Shown one piece after another: positions 42,746-50,229 of a stretch of DNA of 64,000 nt (its first letter is position 1; every line of letters starts with the position of its first letter). The DNA lies in contig CAWJPA010000007.1 in assembly GCA_963844655.1 (NCBI GenBank), positions 1,364,001 to 1,428,000 on the forward strand, given 5' to 3'. This stretch comes from JASHPR01 sp963844655 (lineage in GTDB: Bacteria; Actinomycetota; Actinomycetes; Streptosporangiales; Streptosporangiaceae). Under the pieces are notes generated by a model. That model was given only the letters and a program-made list of their open reading frames with translations. It had not been told where the DNA came from and did no database searches. Made by a program: the position numbers and the translations under genes.

Positions 42746-43501
42746 CTAAGCGGGCGATCCGGCCTGCTCGCGGGCGATCGCGGTGAACGCCTCCAGCGCG
42801 TCGGTGTCGGAGTAGTGGCTCAGCACGTACTCACGGGCCCACTCGTGGGCCTTGGGATGCTGGCCGGCGCCGATTTTCCTGGCCGCGGCCTCGGTGTCGT
42901 AACGGGTACGGCGCAGCGTCACGTCCGGTCCGACCAGCGCCCAGCCCGCGCCCGGATGCCCGTAGGGCATGCCCACGCTGCCGGCGTTGACGACCCGGCG
43001 GCCCGCGGCCAGCCGGTCGAACGGCATGTGGGTGTGACCGCAGACCACCACCCCGGTGTCGACGCCGTCCAGCACCTCGGCCCAGCGCTCCGGCGGGCTG
43101 TCGACCAGCACCATCTCGTCGTCGCGGCGCGGCGAAGCATGACAGAACAGGACAGGTCCGAGCCCGTCGATGTCCAGGGTGACGGTCAGCGGCAGCCCGT
43201 CGATCAGATCCCGGTGAGCCCGGTCGATGAGGCCCGCGGCCGCGGCCGCGTCCGCCGCGAACGGCCCGGGAACCTCGCCGCCGTCGAAGGCCGTCACCAT
43301 CTCCCGCTCGCAGTTGCCGTGCACCCACACCGCGCGGTCACCCAGCGCGGCCAGCCGGTCCAGCGTCTGGGCCGGCATCGGCCCGAGCGCGATGTCGCCG
43401 AGCAGGATCACCGCGTCGGCGCCGGCCGCGTCGACCTCCGCCAGGACGGCGTCCAGGGCGGGCAGGTTGCCGTGAATGTCCGCCAGCACGGCCGCTCTCA
43501 T
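42746..43501 (-). CDS. Metallophosphoesterase (YfcE/MJ0936-like)
   Basis: 251-residue calcineurin-like phosphodiesterase with the full motif set: AVLADIHGNLPAL, ILLGDIALGP, VHGNCE, LFCHASPR, VVCGHTHMPFD. ATG 43501 is preceded by GGAG six bases upstream; codons further 5' are excluded. A C-terminal 40-residue tail follows the metal domain. It is inserted on the opposite strand inside the his region. Substrate not evident; cyclic nucleotides are typical of relatives. Confidence 0.88.
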   Translation of the reverse strand: MRAAVLADIHGNLPALDAVLAEVDAAGADAVILLGDIALGPMPAQTLDRLAALGDRAVWVHGNCEREMVTAFDGGEVPGPFAADAAAAAGLIDRAHRDLIDGLPLTVTLDIDGLGPVLFCHASPRRDDEMVLVDSPPERWAEVLDGVDTGVVVCGHTHMPFDRLAAGRRVVNAGSVGMPYGHPGAGWALVGPDVTLRRTRYDTEAAARKIGAGQHPKAHEWAREYVLSHYSDTDALEAFTAIAREQAGSPA

Positions 43502-43656
43502 CTGGGTCTCCGCTCGTCTGAATCTGCGCCGATGCCAAGCATTATCCAGAGATGCCACAGGCCTGGTGCCGGGCTAGCGTTCGCCGCGAACGAAACCGGC
43601 GGTATTGATCCCAGAGCGAAGCCCTCTGCGTGGGCCTCGTGGAGCGTCATATGAAG

Positions 43657-43686
43657 TTGTGGATAGTGCAACAGCTGTTGTAATGT
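43657..43686 (+). promoter_or_regulatory. Autoregulated promoter of the HicA-like/HTH module
   Basis: -35 TTGTGG (43657-43662), 18-bp spacer, -10 TAATGT (43681-43686), then 7 nt to the ATG at 43694, so the transcript would be leaderless. A perfect 12-bp palindrome CAACAGCTGTTG (43669-43680) fills the 3' part of the spacer and abuts the -10. It would let the downstream HTH protein repress its own operon. Confidence 0.6.
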
Positions 43687-43693
43687 TCGCAAC

Positions 43694-43912
43694 ATGCCAC
43701 CCAAAGAGATCCTGGCTGCGATCCGGGAGTTACAGGTGGCGGGCTGGCGCATCCAGATCACGAGCGGCCGGGCGCACGCTTACGCCCGGGCGTACTGCCC
43801 AGGTGGGCAGGGCGGCTGCCCACCGCTGACGATTTACGGCACTCCGCGGGTTCCGGAAAACGAGGCAACCAAGATCAGGCGCGCGCTGCTGCGGTGCGAG
43901 CACTCGAATTAG
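43694..43912 (+). CDS. Small HicA-like protein (candidate toxin)
   Basis: 72 residues: a short N-terminal helix (PPKEILAAIRELQVAGW), a beta hairpin centred on ITSGRAHAYARAYCP, another strand (LTIYGTPR) and a C-terminal helix (ENEATKIRRALLRC). This order matches the compact double-stranded-RNA-binding-like fold of HicA mRNA interferases, with the histidine of GRAHAY at the place of the HicA catalytic His. Overall similarity is too weak to be sure; the two Cys (YCP, GCP) are unusual. It is followed 8 bp later by an HTH protein gene, the layout of a type II toxin-antitoxin operon. Confidence 0.6.
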   Translation: MPPKEILAAIRELQVAGWRIQITSGRAHAYARAYCPGGQGGCPPLTIYGTPRVPENEATKIRRALLRCEHSN

Positions 43913-43920
43913 GGGAGATC

Positions 43921-44460
43921 GTGGACATCTACTGGTTTGACATCGAGGTGGTTGGTCCGGTCACGGGTGACCATACTGAGGCCGTCGGTGAAGCGCTGTC
44001 GGCCGGAGGGGGCATTGACGCCACGGTGCAGGCCGGCGACCAGGGCGGGACGGTGATGTTCTCCCGGGAGGCCGACGACGCCGTGCAGGCGATCGTCTCG
44101 GCCGTCGACGATCTGGAAGCGGCTGGCTTGACGGTCGCGGGGGTTACCGAGGACAGAGTCGTAGTCGACGAGATCGCCCGCCGGGCGAAAGTTACGCCTG
44201 CCTCCGTGCGCTACTGGATCGCTGGCGAGCGGGGGCCGGGCGGCTTTCCCGAGCCCAAGGTACGGCGTCCGCGCGCCAGCCTGTACTCCTGGGCCGATGT
44301 GTCGGCGTGGCTGGCCGCTGCGAAGCTTGGCGAGGTAGACCATGTGGCTGCGGAGACAGCCCGGGCATGTGTTCTCATCGATGCCGCGCTCATTGTGCGC
44401 CAAGGTCTGCGAGATCTGCCGAGTCACGACCGGCCGCTGGTGGCTCGTTTCGTGGCGTGA
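43921..44460 (+). CDS. HTH protein with N-terminal alpha/beta domain (candidate antitoxin)
   Basis: 179 residues from GTG 43921 (AGGGGAG just upstream). Residues 1-75 form an alternating strand/helix domain (YWFDIEVVGPVT, GGTVMFSREADDAVQAIVSAVDDLEAAG), possibly ferredoxin-like. Residues about 80-130 are a MerR/excisionase-type helix-turn-helix with a wing (VDEIARRAKVTPASVRYWIAG, SLYSWADVSAWLAA). The C terminus is helical. It would bind the operon's palindrome and neutralise the small upstream protein; both roles are inferred from layout. Confidence 0.65.
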   Translation: MDIYWFDIEVVGPVTGDHTEAVGEALSAGGGIDATVQAGDQGGTVMFSREADDAVQAIVSAVDDLEAAGLTVAGVTEDRVVVDEIARRAKVTPASVRYWIAGERGPGGFPEPKVRRPRASLYSWADVSAWLAAAKLGEVDHVAAETARACVLIDAALIVRQGLRDLPSHDRPLVARFVA

Positions 44461-44505
44461 CGCGAGCGCCGGGGTGCGCTGAGTTGCGGGGTGGATGCTG
44501 GCCGT

Positions 44506-44511
44506 TACCCT
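44506..44511 (+). promoter_or_regulatory. -10-like element of a probable leaderless hisH transcript
   Basis: TACCCT is followed by six bases (GGACGG) and the ATG at 44518. Same box and spacing as at hisD. Confidence 0.45.
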
Positions 44512-44517
44512 GGACGG

Positions 44518-45153
44518 ATGGTGTGCCGCGTCGTGGTACTCGACTACGGTTTCGGCAATATCCGCTCGGCCCAGCGGGCCCTGCAGCGGGCCGGGGCCGA
44601 TGTCGAGGTGACCGCTGACCCGCATGCGGCGCTGGACGCCGACGGGCTGGTCGTGCCGGGCGTGGGCGCGTTCGCCGCCTGCATGGAGGGCCTGCGCGCG
44701 GTCCGCGGCGAGGTGGTGATCGGCAAGCGGCTGGCGGGCTCCCGGCCGGTGCTCGGCATCTGCGTGGGCATGCAGGTGCTGTTCGCCGAGGGCGTCGAGC
44801 ACGGCGAGCGGACCGAGGGCTGCGGCGAGTGGCCCGGGGTCGTGCGCGAGCTTGACGCCCCGGTGCTGCCGCACATGGGCTGGAACACCGTCACCGCCCC
44901 GGGCGGGTCGCGGCTGTTCGCCGGGATCGACGACGGCGCGAGGTTCTACTTCGTGCACTCCTACGCGGCCACCGAGCTGCCGCTGGGCGGCCCCGGCCGC
45001 ATGAAGCCGCCGCTGCTCACCTGGGCCACGCACGGGGAGCCGTTCATCGCCGCGGTGGAGAACGGGCCGCTGTGCGCCACCCAGTTCCACCCGGAGAAGT
45101 CCGGTGACGCCGGAGCCGCGCTGCTGTCGAACTGGCTAGAGTCGATCCGGTGA
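44518..45153 (+). CDS. hisH: Imidazole glycerol phosphate synthase, glutamine amidotransferase subunit
   Basis: Supplies ammonia to HisF. 211 residues of the class I glutaminase fold: VVLDYGFGNIRS at the N terminus, oxyanion region VVPGVGAF, nucleophile Cys in LGICVGMQVLF, and the His-Glu pair in ATQFHPEKSGDAG. The ATG at 44518 is selected by the upstream -10; an in-frame ATG at 44491 would lie upstream of it. The stop overlaps priA by GTGA. Confidence 0.95.
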   Translation: MVCRVVVLDYGFGNIRSAQRALQRAGADVEVTADPHAALDADGLVVPGVGAFAACMEGLRAVRGEVVIGKRLAGSRPVLGICVGMQVLFAEGVEHGERTEGCGEWPGVVRELDAPVLPHMGWNTVTAPGGSRLFAGIDDGARFYFVHSYAATELPLGGPGRMKPPLLTWATHGEPFIAAVENGPLCATQFHPEKSGDAGAALLSNWLESIR

Positions 45154-45914
45154 CGGCTGACCCAACCGTGAGTGCCCCGCGGCCGGGACCGCTGACCCTG
45201 CTGCCGGCCGTGGACGTGGCCGGCGGCCAGGCCGTCCGGCTGGTGCAGGGCGCCGCCGGGACCGAGACGGGCTACGGGGACCCGCTGGAGGCGGCCCTGG
45301 CCTGGCAGGACGCGGGAGCCCAGTGGATCCACCTGGTCGACCTCGACGCCGCGTTCCGGCGCGGGTCCAACGCCAGCATCCTGGCCTCGATCATCCGGCG
45401 CACGGATGTCCAGGTCGAGCTGTCCGGCGGCATCCGGGATGCGGCCACGCTGACCGCGGCCCTGGCCACCGGGTGCGCGCGCGTGGTCATCGGCACCGCC
45501 GCGCTCGAGGACCCGGACTGGGTGAGCTCGGTCATCGCCGAGCACCGGGACCGGATCGCGGTCGGCCTGGACGTGCGGGGGACCCGGCTGGCGGCCCGCG
45601 GCTGGACCACCGACGGCGGCGAGCTCGGCGACGCGATGGACCGCCTGGAGAAGGACGGCTGCCAGCGCTACGTGGTCACCGACATCACCAAGGACGGCAT
45701 GCTGCGCGGGCCGAACCTGGACCTGCTGCGGCGGGTCTGCGCCCGCACCGGCCGGCCCGTGATCGCCAGCGGCGGGGTGTCCAGCTTGGGCGACCTCGAG
45801 GCGATCTCCGGGCTGCGAGGCGTCGGCGTGGAAGGCGTGATCATCGGCAAGGCCCTGTACGCGGGCGCATTCACCCTGGAAGAAGCCCTCGGCGCGGCCG
45901 AGGCGGCCGCCTGA
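45150..45914 (+). CDS. priA: Phosphoribosyl isomerase A (bifunctional HisA/TrpF type)
   Basis: 254-residue (beta/alpha)8 isomerase. N-terminal LLPAVDVAGGQAVRLVQGAAG, SGGIRDAATL and the catalytic Asp region VTDITKDGMLRGPN are typical of actinobacterial PriA, which acts in both histidine (ProFAR) and tryptophan (PRA) synthesis. The GWTTDGGELGDAMDRL loop supports PriA over plain HisA. If so, the genome should lack trpF; that cannot be checked here. Coupled to hisH. Confidence 0.92.
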   Translation: MTADPTVSAPRPGPLTLLPAVDVAGGQAVRLVQGAAGTETGYGDPLEAALAWQDAGAQWIHLVDLDAAFRRGSNASILASIIRRTDVQVELSGGIRDAATLTAALATGCARVVIGTAALEDPDWVSSVIAEHRDRIAVGLDVRGTRLAARGWTTDGGELGDAMDRLEKDGCQRYVVTDITKDGMLRGPNLDLLRRVCARTGRPVIASGGVSSLGDLEAISGLRGVGVEGVIIGKALYAGAFTLEEALGAAEAAA

Positions 45915-45937
45915 GCAGATCAGGAAACCCCCGCCCC

Positions 45938-46987
45938 ATGAACCCGCTTGAGCACGAGGAAGTGCTGGTCCGGCGCGGATCCCGGTCCGGCCTGACCGTG
46001 ATCGTCGCGGTGCACTCCACGGCGCTGGGCCAGGCGGTCGGCGGCTGCCGGATCTGGCCGTACCCGAGCTGGCGGGACGGGCTGGACGACGCGCTGCGGC
46101 TGTCGGCCGCGATGACGTCTAAGTGCGCGCTGGCCGGGCTCGCCGCGGGCGGCGGGAAGAGCGTGATCCCCCTGGCGCCGGGCTCGCCGCTCGAGGGCGC
46201 ATCGCGCCGCGACGTGCTGCTCGACCTGGGGGACGCGGTCGAGTCGCTGTCCGGCCGGTACGGCACGGCCGAGGACGTGGGCACCACGGCGCTGGACATG
46301 CTGGTGGTGCGGGAGCGCACGCCGCACGTGTTCTGCCTGCCGGAGAGCCACGGCGGGATCGGCGAGCCCTCCGAGCCGACCGCGGCCGGGGTGCTCACCG
46401 CGCTGCAGGTGGTCTGCGGCGAGGCGTTCGGGTCGGCCGACCTGGCCGGGCGCACGTTCGCCGTCCACGGGCTCGGGCAGGTCGGCGGCCGGCTGGCGCG
46501 GCGGCTCGCCGCGGCGGGGGCCCGGCTGGTGGTCGGCGACATCGATGAGACCAAGCGGGACCTGGCCGCCGAGCTCGGCGCCGAGTGGGTCCCGCCCGCG
46601 GAGCTGCCCGGCGTCCAGGCCGACGTGCTGGTGCCCGCGTCGCTCGGCGGGCTGCTGACCGCGGAGGTGGCCCAGCGGCTGCGGTGCGCCGCCGTGGCCG
46701 GGCCCGCCAACAACCAGCTGGCCTCCGGCGACGTCGCGGAGATCCTCGCCGCGCGCGGCATCCTGTGGGCGCCCGACACCGTGGTGAACGCCGGGGGCGC
46801 CATCTACGGCGTGCTGCGGGAGCTGCGCGGACAGACTCACGAGGCGGCGATGGAGCGCGTGGGGCGGATTGGCGACACGCTGACCGAGATCTTCGCCGCC
46901 GCCCGCGGCGACGGCCTGACCCCGCATGAGGCCGCGCTGCGGCTGGCCCGGCGCCGGGTCGCTGACGCTCAGGCGCGGGGGACCTGA
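45938..46987 (+). CDS. Glu/Leu/Phe/Val-family amino acid dehydrogenase
   Basis: 349-residue NAD-dependent oxidative deaminase, the size of leucine/valine dehydrogenases. Catalytic-domain blocks: AVHSTALGQAVGGCRIWPY, the two lysines in MTSKCALAGLAAGGGKSVI, and GTAEDVGTTALDM. The Rossmann motif is VHGLGQVGGRLARRLA, followed by VPASLGGLL and AGPANNQL. It is inserted between priA and hisF, overlaps hisF by one base (TGATG) and is translated with the his genes. Possibly recycles or supplies branched-chain amino acids; no link to histidine is known to me. Confidence 0.9.
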   Translation: MNPLEHEEVLVRRGSRSGLTVIVAVHSTALGQAVGGCRIWPYPSWRDGLDDALRLSAAMTSKCALAGLAAGGGKSVIPLAPGSPLEGASRRDVLLDLGDAVESLSGRYGTAEDVGTTALDMLVVRERTPHVFCLPESHGGIGEPSEPTAAGVLTALQVVCGEAFGSADLAGRTFAVHGLGQVGGRLARRLAAAGARLVVGDIDETKRDLAAELGAEWVPPAELPGVQADVLVPASLGGLLTAEVAQRLRCAAVAGPANNQLASGDVAEILAARGILWAPDTVVNAGGAIYGVLRELRGQTHEAAMERVGRIGDTLTEIFAAARGDGLTPHEAALRLARRRVADAQARGT

Positions 46988-47778
46988 TGCCGGTCGCGGT
47001 CAGGGTCATCCCGTGCCTGGACGTGGACGGCGGGCGGGTCGTCAAGGGCGTGAACTTCCTCCGGCTGCGCGACGCGGGCGACCCGGTCGAGCTGGCCGCC
47101 GCCTATGACGCTCAGGGCGCGGATGAACTGGTCTTCCTGGACATAACGGCGTCGGCGGAGCGCAGGGACACCATGGTCGATGTCGTGGCGCGGACCGCCG
47201 ATCAGGTGTTCATCCCGCTCACGGTCGGCGGGGGCGTGCGGAGCGTGGACGACGTGGACCGGCTGCTCCGGGCCGGGGCGGACAAGGTGTCGCTGAACAC
47301 CGCGGCGATCGGCAGGCCGGAGCTGCTGACCGAGGTGGCGGGACGGTTCGGCGCTCAGTGCGTGGTGGTGTCGGTGGACGCCCGCCGCGCTCCGCTCCCT
47401 GGGGGGAGCGCGGGGGGCGGAGCCCCCCGCGGGTGCGGGTTCGAGGTGACCACGCACGGCGGGCGGCGCGGCACCGGCCTGGACGCGGTCGCCTGGGCCA
47501 CCCGGGCGGCCGAGCTCGGCGCCGGCGAGGTCCTGCTGAACTCGATGGACGCCGACGGCACCCGGGCCGGATTCGATCTGGAGCTGATCCGGGCGGTGCG
47601 GGCCGCGGTGAGCGTCCCGGTGATCGCCAGCGGCGGCGCGGGCCAGACCGGCGACTTCGCCCCGGCCGTGGCGGCCGGCGCGGACGCCGTGCTCGCCGCC
47701 AGCGTGTTCCACTTCGGCACGATCCGGATCGGCGAGGTCAAGGAGTCGCTGCGGGCCGCGGGTCACCCGGTCCGCTGA
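46987..47778 (+). CDS. hisF: Imidazole glycerol phosphate synthase, cyclase subunit (with inserted repeat)
   Basis: 263-residue (beta/alpha)8 cyclase partner of HisH. Catalytic Asp in RVIPCLDVDGGRVVKGVNF, phosphate loops TVGGGVRSVDD and VIASGGAGQTGDF, and LLNSMDADGTRAGFDLELI. Between VVVSVDARR and FEVTTHGG the usual short loop is replaced by a Pro/Gly-rich segment (APLPGGSAGGGAPRGCG), about ten residues longer than normal, encoded by two adjacent palindromes. The loop faces the active-site side and may be tolerated; activity is presumed. Confidence 0.93.
   Translation: MPVAVRVIPCLDVDGGRVVKGVNFLRLRDAGDPVELAAAYDAQGADELVFLDITASAERRDTMVDVVARTADQVFIPLTVGGGVRSVDDVDRLLRAGADKVSLNTAAIGRPELLTEVAGRFGAQCVVVSVDARRAPLPGGSAGGGAPRGCGFEVTTHGGRRGTGLDAVAWATRAAELGAGEVLLNSMDADGTRAGFDLELIRAVRAAVSVPVIASGGAGQTGDFAPAVAAGADAVLAASVFHFGTIRIGEVKESLRAAGHPVR
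47393..47431. repeat. Two palindromes inserted in frame within hisF
   Basis: Hairpin 1: CGCTCCC (47393-47399) with GGGAGCG (47404-47410). Hairpin 2: CGCGGGGGG (47409-47417) with CCCCCCGCG (47423-47431). Together they make the extra loop in HisF. The form is that of a short palindromic interspersed element of GC-rich actinobacteria, here in a coding gene. Confidence 0.8.
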
Positions 47779-47796
47779 CGTGCGAGGCTTGGACGC

Positions 47797-48198
47797 ATGG
47801 GCACGAGTGATGGATCGGTCCGGGTCGGCATCGGCGAGTCCGGGCTTGACCCGCAGATCGCGTCCCGGCTGAAGCGGAATCCCGACGGGCTGGTCGCGGC
47901 CATCGCGCAGCAGTACGACACCGGCGAGGTGCTGATGCTGGGCTGGATGGACGATGAGGCGCTGCACCGCACGCTCACCACCGGCCGGTGCACGTACTGG
48001 TCGCGCAGCCGGCAGGAGTACTGGGTGAAGGGGGAGACGTCCGGTCACGCCCAGTGGGTGAAGTCGGTGGCGCTCGACTGCGACGCCGACGTCGTGCTGG
48101 TCAAGGTGGACCAGGCTGGCAGCGCCTGTCACACCGGCGACCGGACCTGCTTCGACGCTGGCGTGCTCGAGGCCAGCCGCGTGGACCAGTCAGCCTGA
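47797..48198 (+). CDS. hisI: Phosphoribosyl-AMP cyclohydrolase
   Basis: Zinc hydrolase opening the purine ring of PR-AMP. 133 residues, monofunctional (no HisE domain). Motifs: VLMLGWMDDEAL, TYWSRSRQEYWVKGETSGH, and the metal cysteines in ALDCDAD and SACHTGDRTCF. ATG 47797 follows hisF by 18 bp, with a weak GAGGCT box upstream. It is the end of the his block. The 3' end overlaps the convergent ATPase gene by 9 bp. Confidence 0.95.
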   Translation: MGTSDGSVRVGIGESGLDPQIASRLKRNPDGLVAAIAQQYDTGEVLMLGWMDDEALHRTLTTGRCTYWSRSRQEYWVKGETSGHAQWVKSVALDCDADVVLVKVDQAGSACHTGDRTCFDAGVLEASRVDQSA

Positions 48199-48735
48199 GC
48201 ACGGCCCGGGGAGCATGACCTCGCACCAGACCACCTTGCCGCCATCCGCGCGGCGGTGCCCCCACCGGTCGCTCAGGAAGTCAACCCGCAGCATCCCGCG
48301 CCCGCGGTCGCCGCAGACATCCGCCTCCCGCAGGACCGGCATGACGGGGTTGGCGTCCCAGACTTCCAGCAGCAGGCTCGCATCGGTGAGCTTCACCGTA
48401 AGAACGATCATCTGCCGGCTCGGCTGACCCCTGTGGGCGCCGCCGGGCAGGGCGTTGGCGATGAGGTCCGACACCAGCTGCAGCGCGATGCCTGACATCG
48501 CTTCCAGCTGCCACTCGCGCAGCATGTGCCGCAGAACGCGGCAGCCCCACGGCACCGCCGACGGCCGGGCCGCCAGCCGCACCTCCCGGTACCAGGTATC
48601 GCGGCCCGGCGGCCGGCCCCCGCCTGTAGAGTCCGCGCTCGCGGGTGCTGGTTGACAGGGCCGGCACCGGTGTGTCACGGGACCGGGGGGTGGTCCCGGG
48701 GCCAGTGCCGGCCCCATCGCTGGGGGATGGCTCAC
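48190..48735 (-). CDS. RsbW-like ATP-binding regulatory protein
   Basis: 181 residues. The C-terminal 110 residues match the HATPase_c_2 (anti-sigma serine kinase) group: LVSDLIANAL is the N-box (Glu replaced by Asp), EVWDANPVMP the G1-like box, and GDRGRGMLRVDFLSDRWGH the G2 region. The N-terminal 60 residues are Pro-rich and disordered. GTG 48735 overlaps the upstream small gene's stop (GTGA), which decides the start. No sigma factor or antagonist is adjacent. Typical partners are STAS proteins and sigma factors. Confidence 0.75.
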   Translation of the reverse strand: MSHPPAMGPALAPGPPPGPVTHRCRPCQPAPASADSTGGGRPPGRDTWYREVRLAARPSAVPWGCRVLRHMLREWQLEAMSGIALQLVSDLIANALPGGAHRGQPSRQMIVLTVKLTDASLLLEVWDANPVMPVLREADVCGDRGRGMLRVDFLSDRWGHRRADGGKVVWCEVMLPGPCSG

Positions 48736-48917
48736 AGCGAGCCCAGGGCGAGCTCGGCCAGCTGGGCGCGCTGGCACGGCCAGATCGAACCGCATTCCGC
48801 ACAGTGACCTTGATCGTTGACGTGCTGGTCGATCACGTGCCGGGCGGTGCCGGGCAGGTGCATGAGCTCAGGCGGGAGGAAGTCGCCCTGGTGCGGCCCT
48901 GAGGTGCCCATCTCCAC
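48732..48917 (-). CDS. Small Cys-containing hypothetical protein
   Basis: 61 residues from GTG 48917, set by GGAG six bases upstream. The C-terminal half holds HCAECGSIWPC, a possible zinc-binding or redox-active cluster with an adjacent His-rich segment (HVIDQHVND). The N-terminal part is polar. It is translationally coupled to the RsbW-like gene, suggesting a sensor or partner. I recognise no named family. Confidence 0.6.
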   Translation of the reverse strand: MEMGTSGPHQGDFLPPELMHLPGTARHVIDQHVNDQGHCAECGSIWPCQRAQLAELALGSL

Positions 48918-49111
48918 GCTCTTCTCCTGCGGCGGCAGCCGCGGTGCCCGCCGCATCGGCGGGCGGTGCGGTCCGTTCGCTGTCCATGCTGGCTCACCAC
49001 GGGGCGGGCCGTCTTCGCCGCTAGCGCCCAACCTTCATGCAGGCTGGCTGGCGGCCTGACATTCCAGCTAGCCGCAATGCCAAGAGCTGCCAGGTAACGC
49101 ACGCTGGGACC

Positions 49112-49513
49112 ATGCCCGTGTCCGTGCGCTGTCTCATCGTCGATGACAACCACGGCTTCCTCCGCACCGCCCGTCATCTGCTCGAGCGCGAGGGGATCAG
49201 CGTGGTCGGCGTCGCGTCGACAGGCGCGCAGGCCAACCGCAGCTGCCGTGCGCTCAAGCCGGATGTCGCCCTCGTGGACATCGACCTGGGCGAGGAGAAC
49301 GGCTTTGACGTCGCCCGGCAGCTAGCTGGCCTGCTCGGGGCGGAGGTGCCGCGGGTGATCCTCATCTCCGCGTACTCCGGAGATGACTTCGCGGACCTGA
49401 TCGCGGACAGCCCCGCTATCTCGTTCCTGCCGAAGGCCGGCCTGTCGGGGGCGGCGATCCTGGGCATCCTGGCGCGCCCGGGCGGCGCGGGCCCTCAGCG
49501 CGATTCGAGATAG
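49112..49513 (+). CDS. Stand-alone response-regulator receiver domain
   Basis: 133 residues, CheY-like fold only. Acidic pair in LIVDDNHGF, phosphoacceptor Asp in DVALVDIDLGEENG (about residue 55), Ser in ILISAYSGD and conserved Lys in FLPKAGL. No output domain follows, so it signals by protein contact or phosphotransfer. ATG 49112 puts the receiver start at the N terminus; the ribosome site is weak. The 3' end overlaps the convergent LuxR regulator by 19 bp. Confidence 0.85.
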   Translation: MPVSVRCLIVDDNHGFLRTARHLLEREGISVVGVASTGAQANRSCRALKPDVALVDIDLGEENGFDVARQLAGLLGAEVPRVILISAYSGDDFADLIADSPAISFLPKAGLSGAAILGILARPGGAGPQRDSR

Positions 49514-50154
49514 GCGAGCACCGCCAGGACCCGGCGATGGTCGTCCTCAGTCTCCGGCAGCTTCATCCGGGCCAGGATGCTGCGGACGTGTTTCTCGACC
49601 GTTCCCTCGGTGATCCACAGCCGGTGGGCGATGCCCGCGTTCGAGCGGCCCTCCGCCATGAGCGCGAGCACCTCGCGCTCCCGGTCCGTGAGCTGCGCCA
49701 CGGTGTCGTCGCGGCGCCGGGCCCCGATCAGCTCCTGAACCAGGGCCGGGTCCACGACCGAGCCGCCCGAGGCGATCCGGCCGACGGTCTCGATGAACTC
49801 GTCCACGTCGGTCACCCGGCCCTTGAGCAGGTAGCCCACCCGGTGGCCGGTGGCGAGCAGATCCATCGCGTGCTCGACCTCGGCGTGCGCCGACAGGACC
49901 AGAATGCCGGTCGCGGGGAACTCCTCGCGGATCACGCCGGCCGCGTCGAGGCCCTCGGCCAGATAGTCCGGGGGCATCCGGACATCGACGATGGCGAGAT
50001 CCGGATGATGCTCGCGGATCAGGGCCAGCAGCCCCGGCGCGTCCTGGGCCTGACCGACGACCGTGAACCCCGACCGCTCGAGTAGACTCGCAATCCCCTC
50101 GCGGAGCAGTGTGTCATCGTCCGCCAGGACGACACGCGCCCGAGTTTCGCCCAC
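49495..50154 (-). CDS. NarL/LuxR-family response regulator
   Basis: 219 residues: receiver domain 1-125 (VVLADDDTLLREG, phospho-Asp in LAIVDVRMPP, Lys in YLLKGRV) and LuxR helix-turn-helix at about 150-210 (LTDREREVLALMAEGRSNAGIAHRLWITEGTVEKHV). Divergent, with a 75-bp gap, from the histidine kinase that probably phosphorylates it. Confidence 0.92.
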   Translation of the reverse strand: MGETRARVVLADDDTLLREGIASLLERSGFTVVGQAQDAPGLLALIREHHPDLAIVDVRMPPDYLAEGLDAAGVIREEFPATGILVLSAHAEVEHAMDLLATGHRVGYLLKGRVTDVDEFIETVGRIASGGSVVDPALVQELIGARRRDDTVAQLTDREREVLALMAEGRSNAGIAHRLWITEGTVEKHVRSILARMKLPETEDDHRRVLAVLAYLESR

Positions 50155-50229
50155 TGTGCCTCGTCACCACGCAGAGATCGTCTGTTCGCCACATTACCGG
50201 CCAGACCCCCGCTGGCCAGAGGGACAGGC

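Noticed and set aside
43694..44460. Canonical HicAB toxin-antitoxin pair
   Set aside because: The second protein lacks the HicB RNase H-like N-terminal domain and the first is only weakly HicA-like, so it is reported as HicA-like rather than HicAB.
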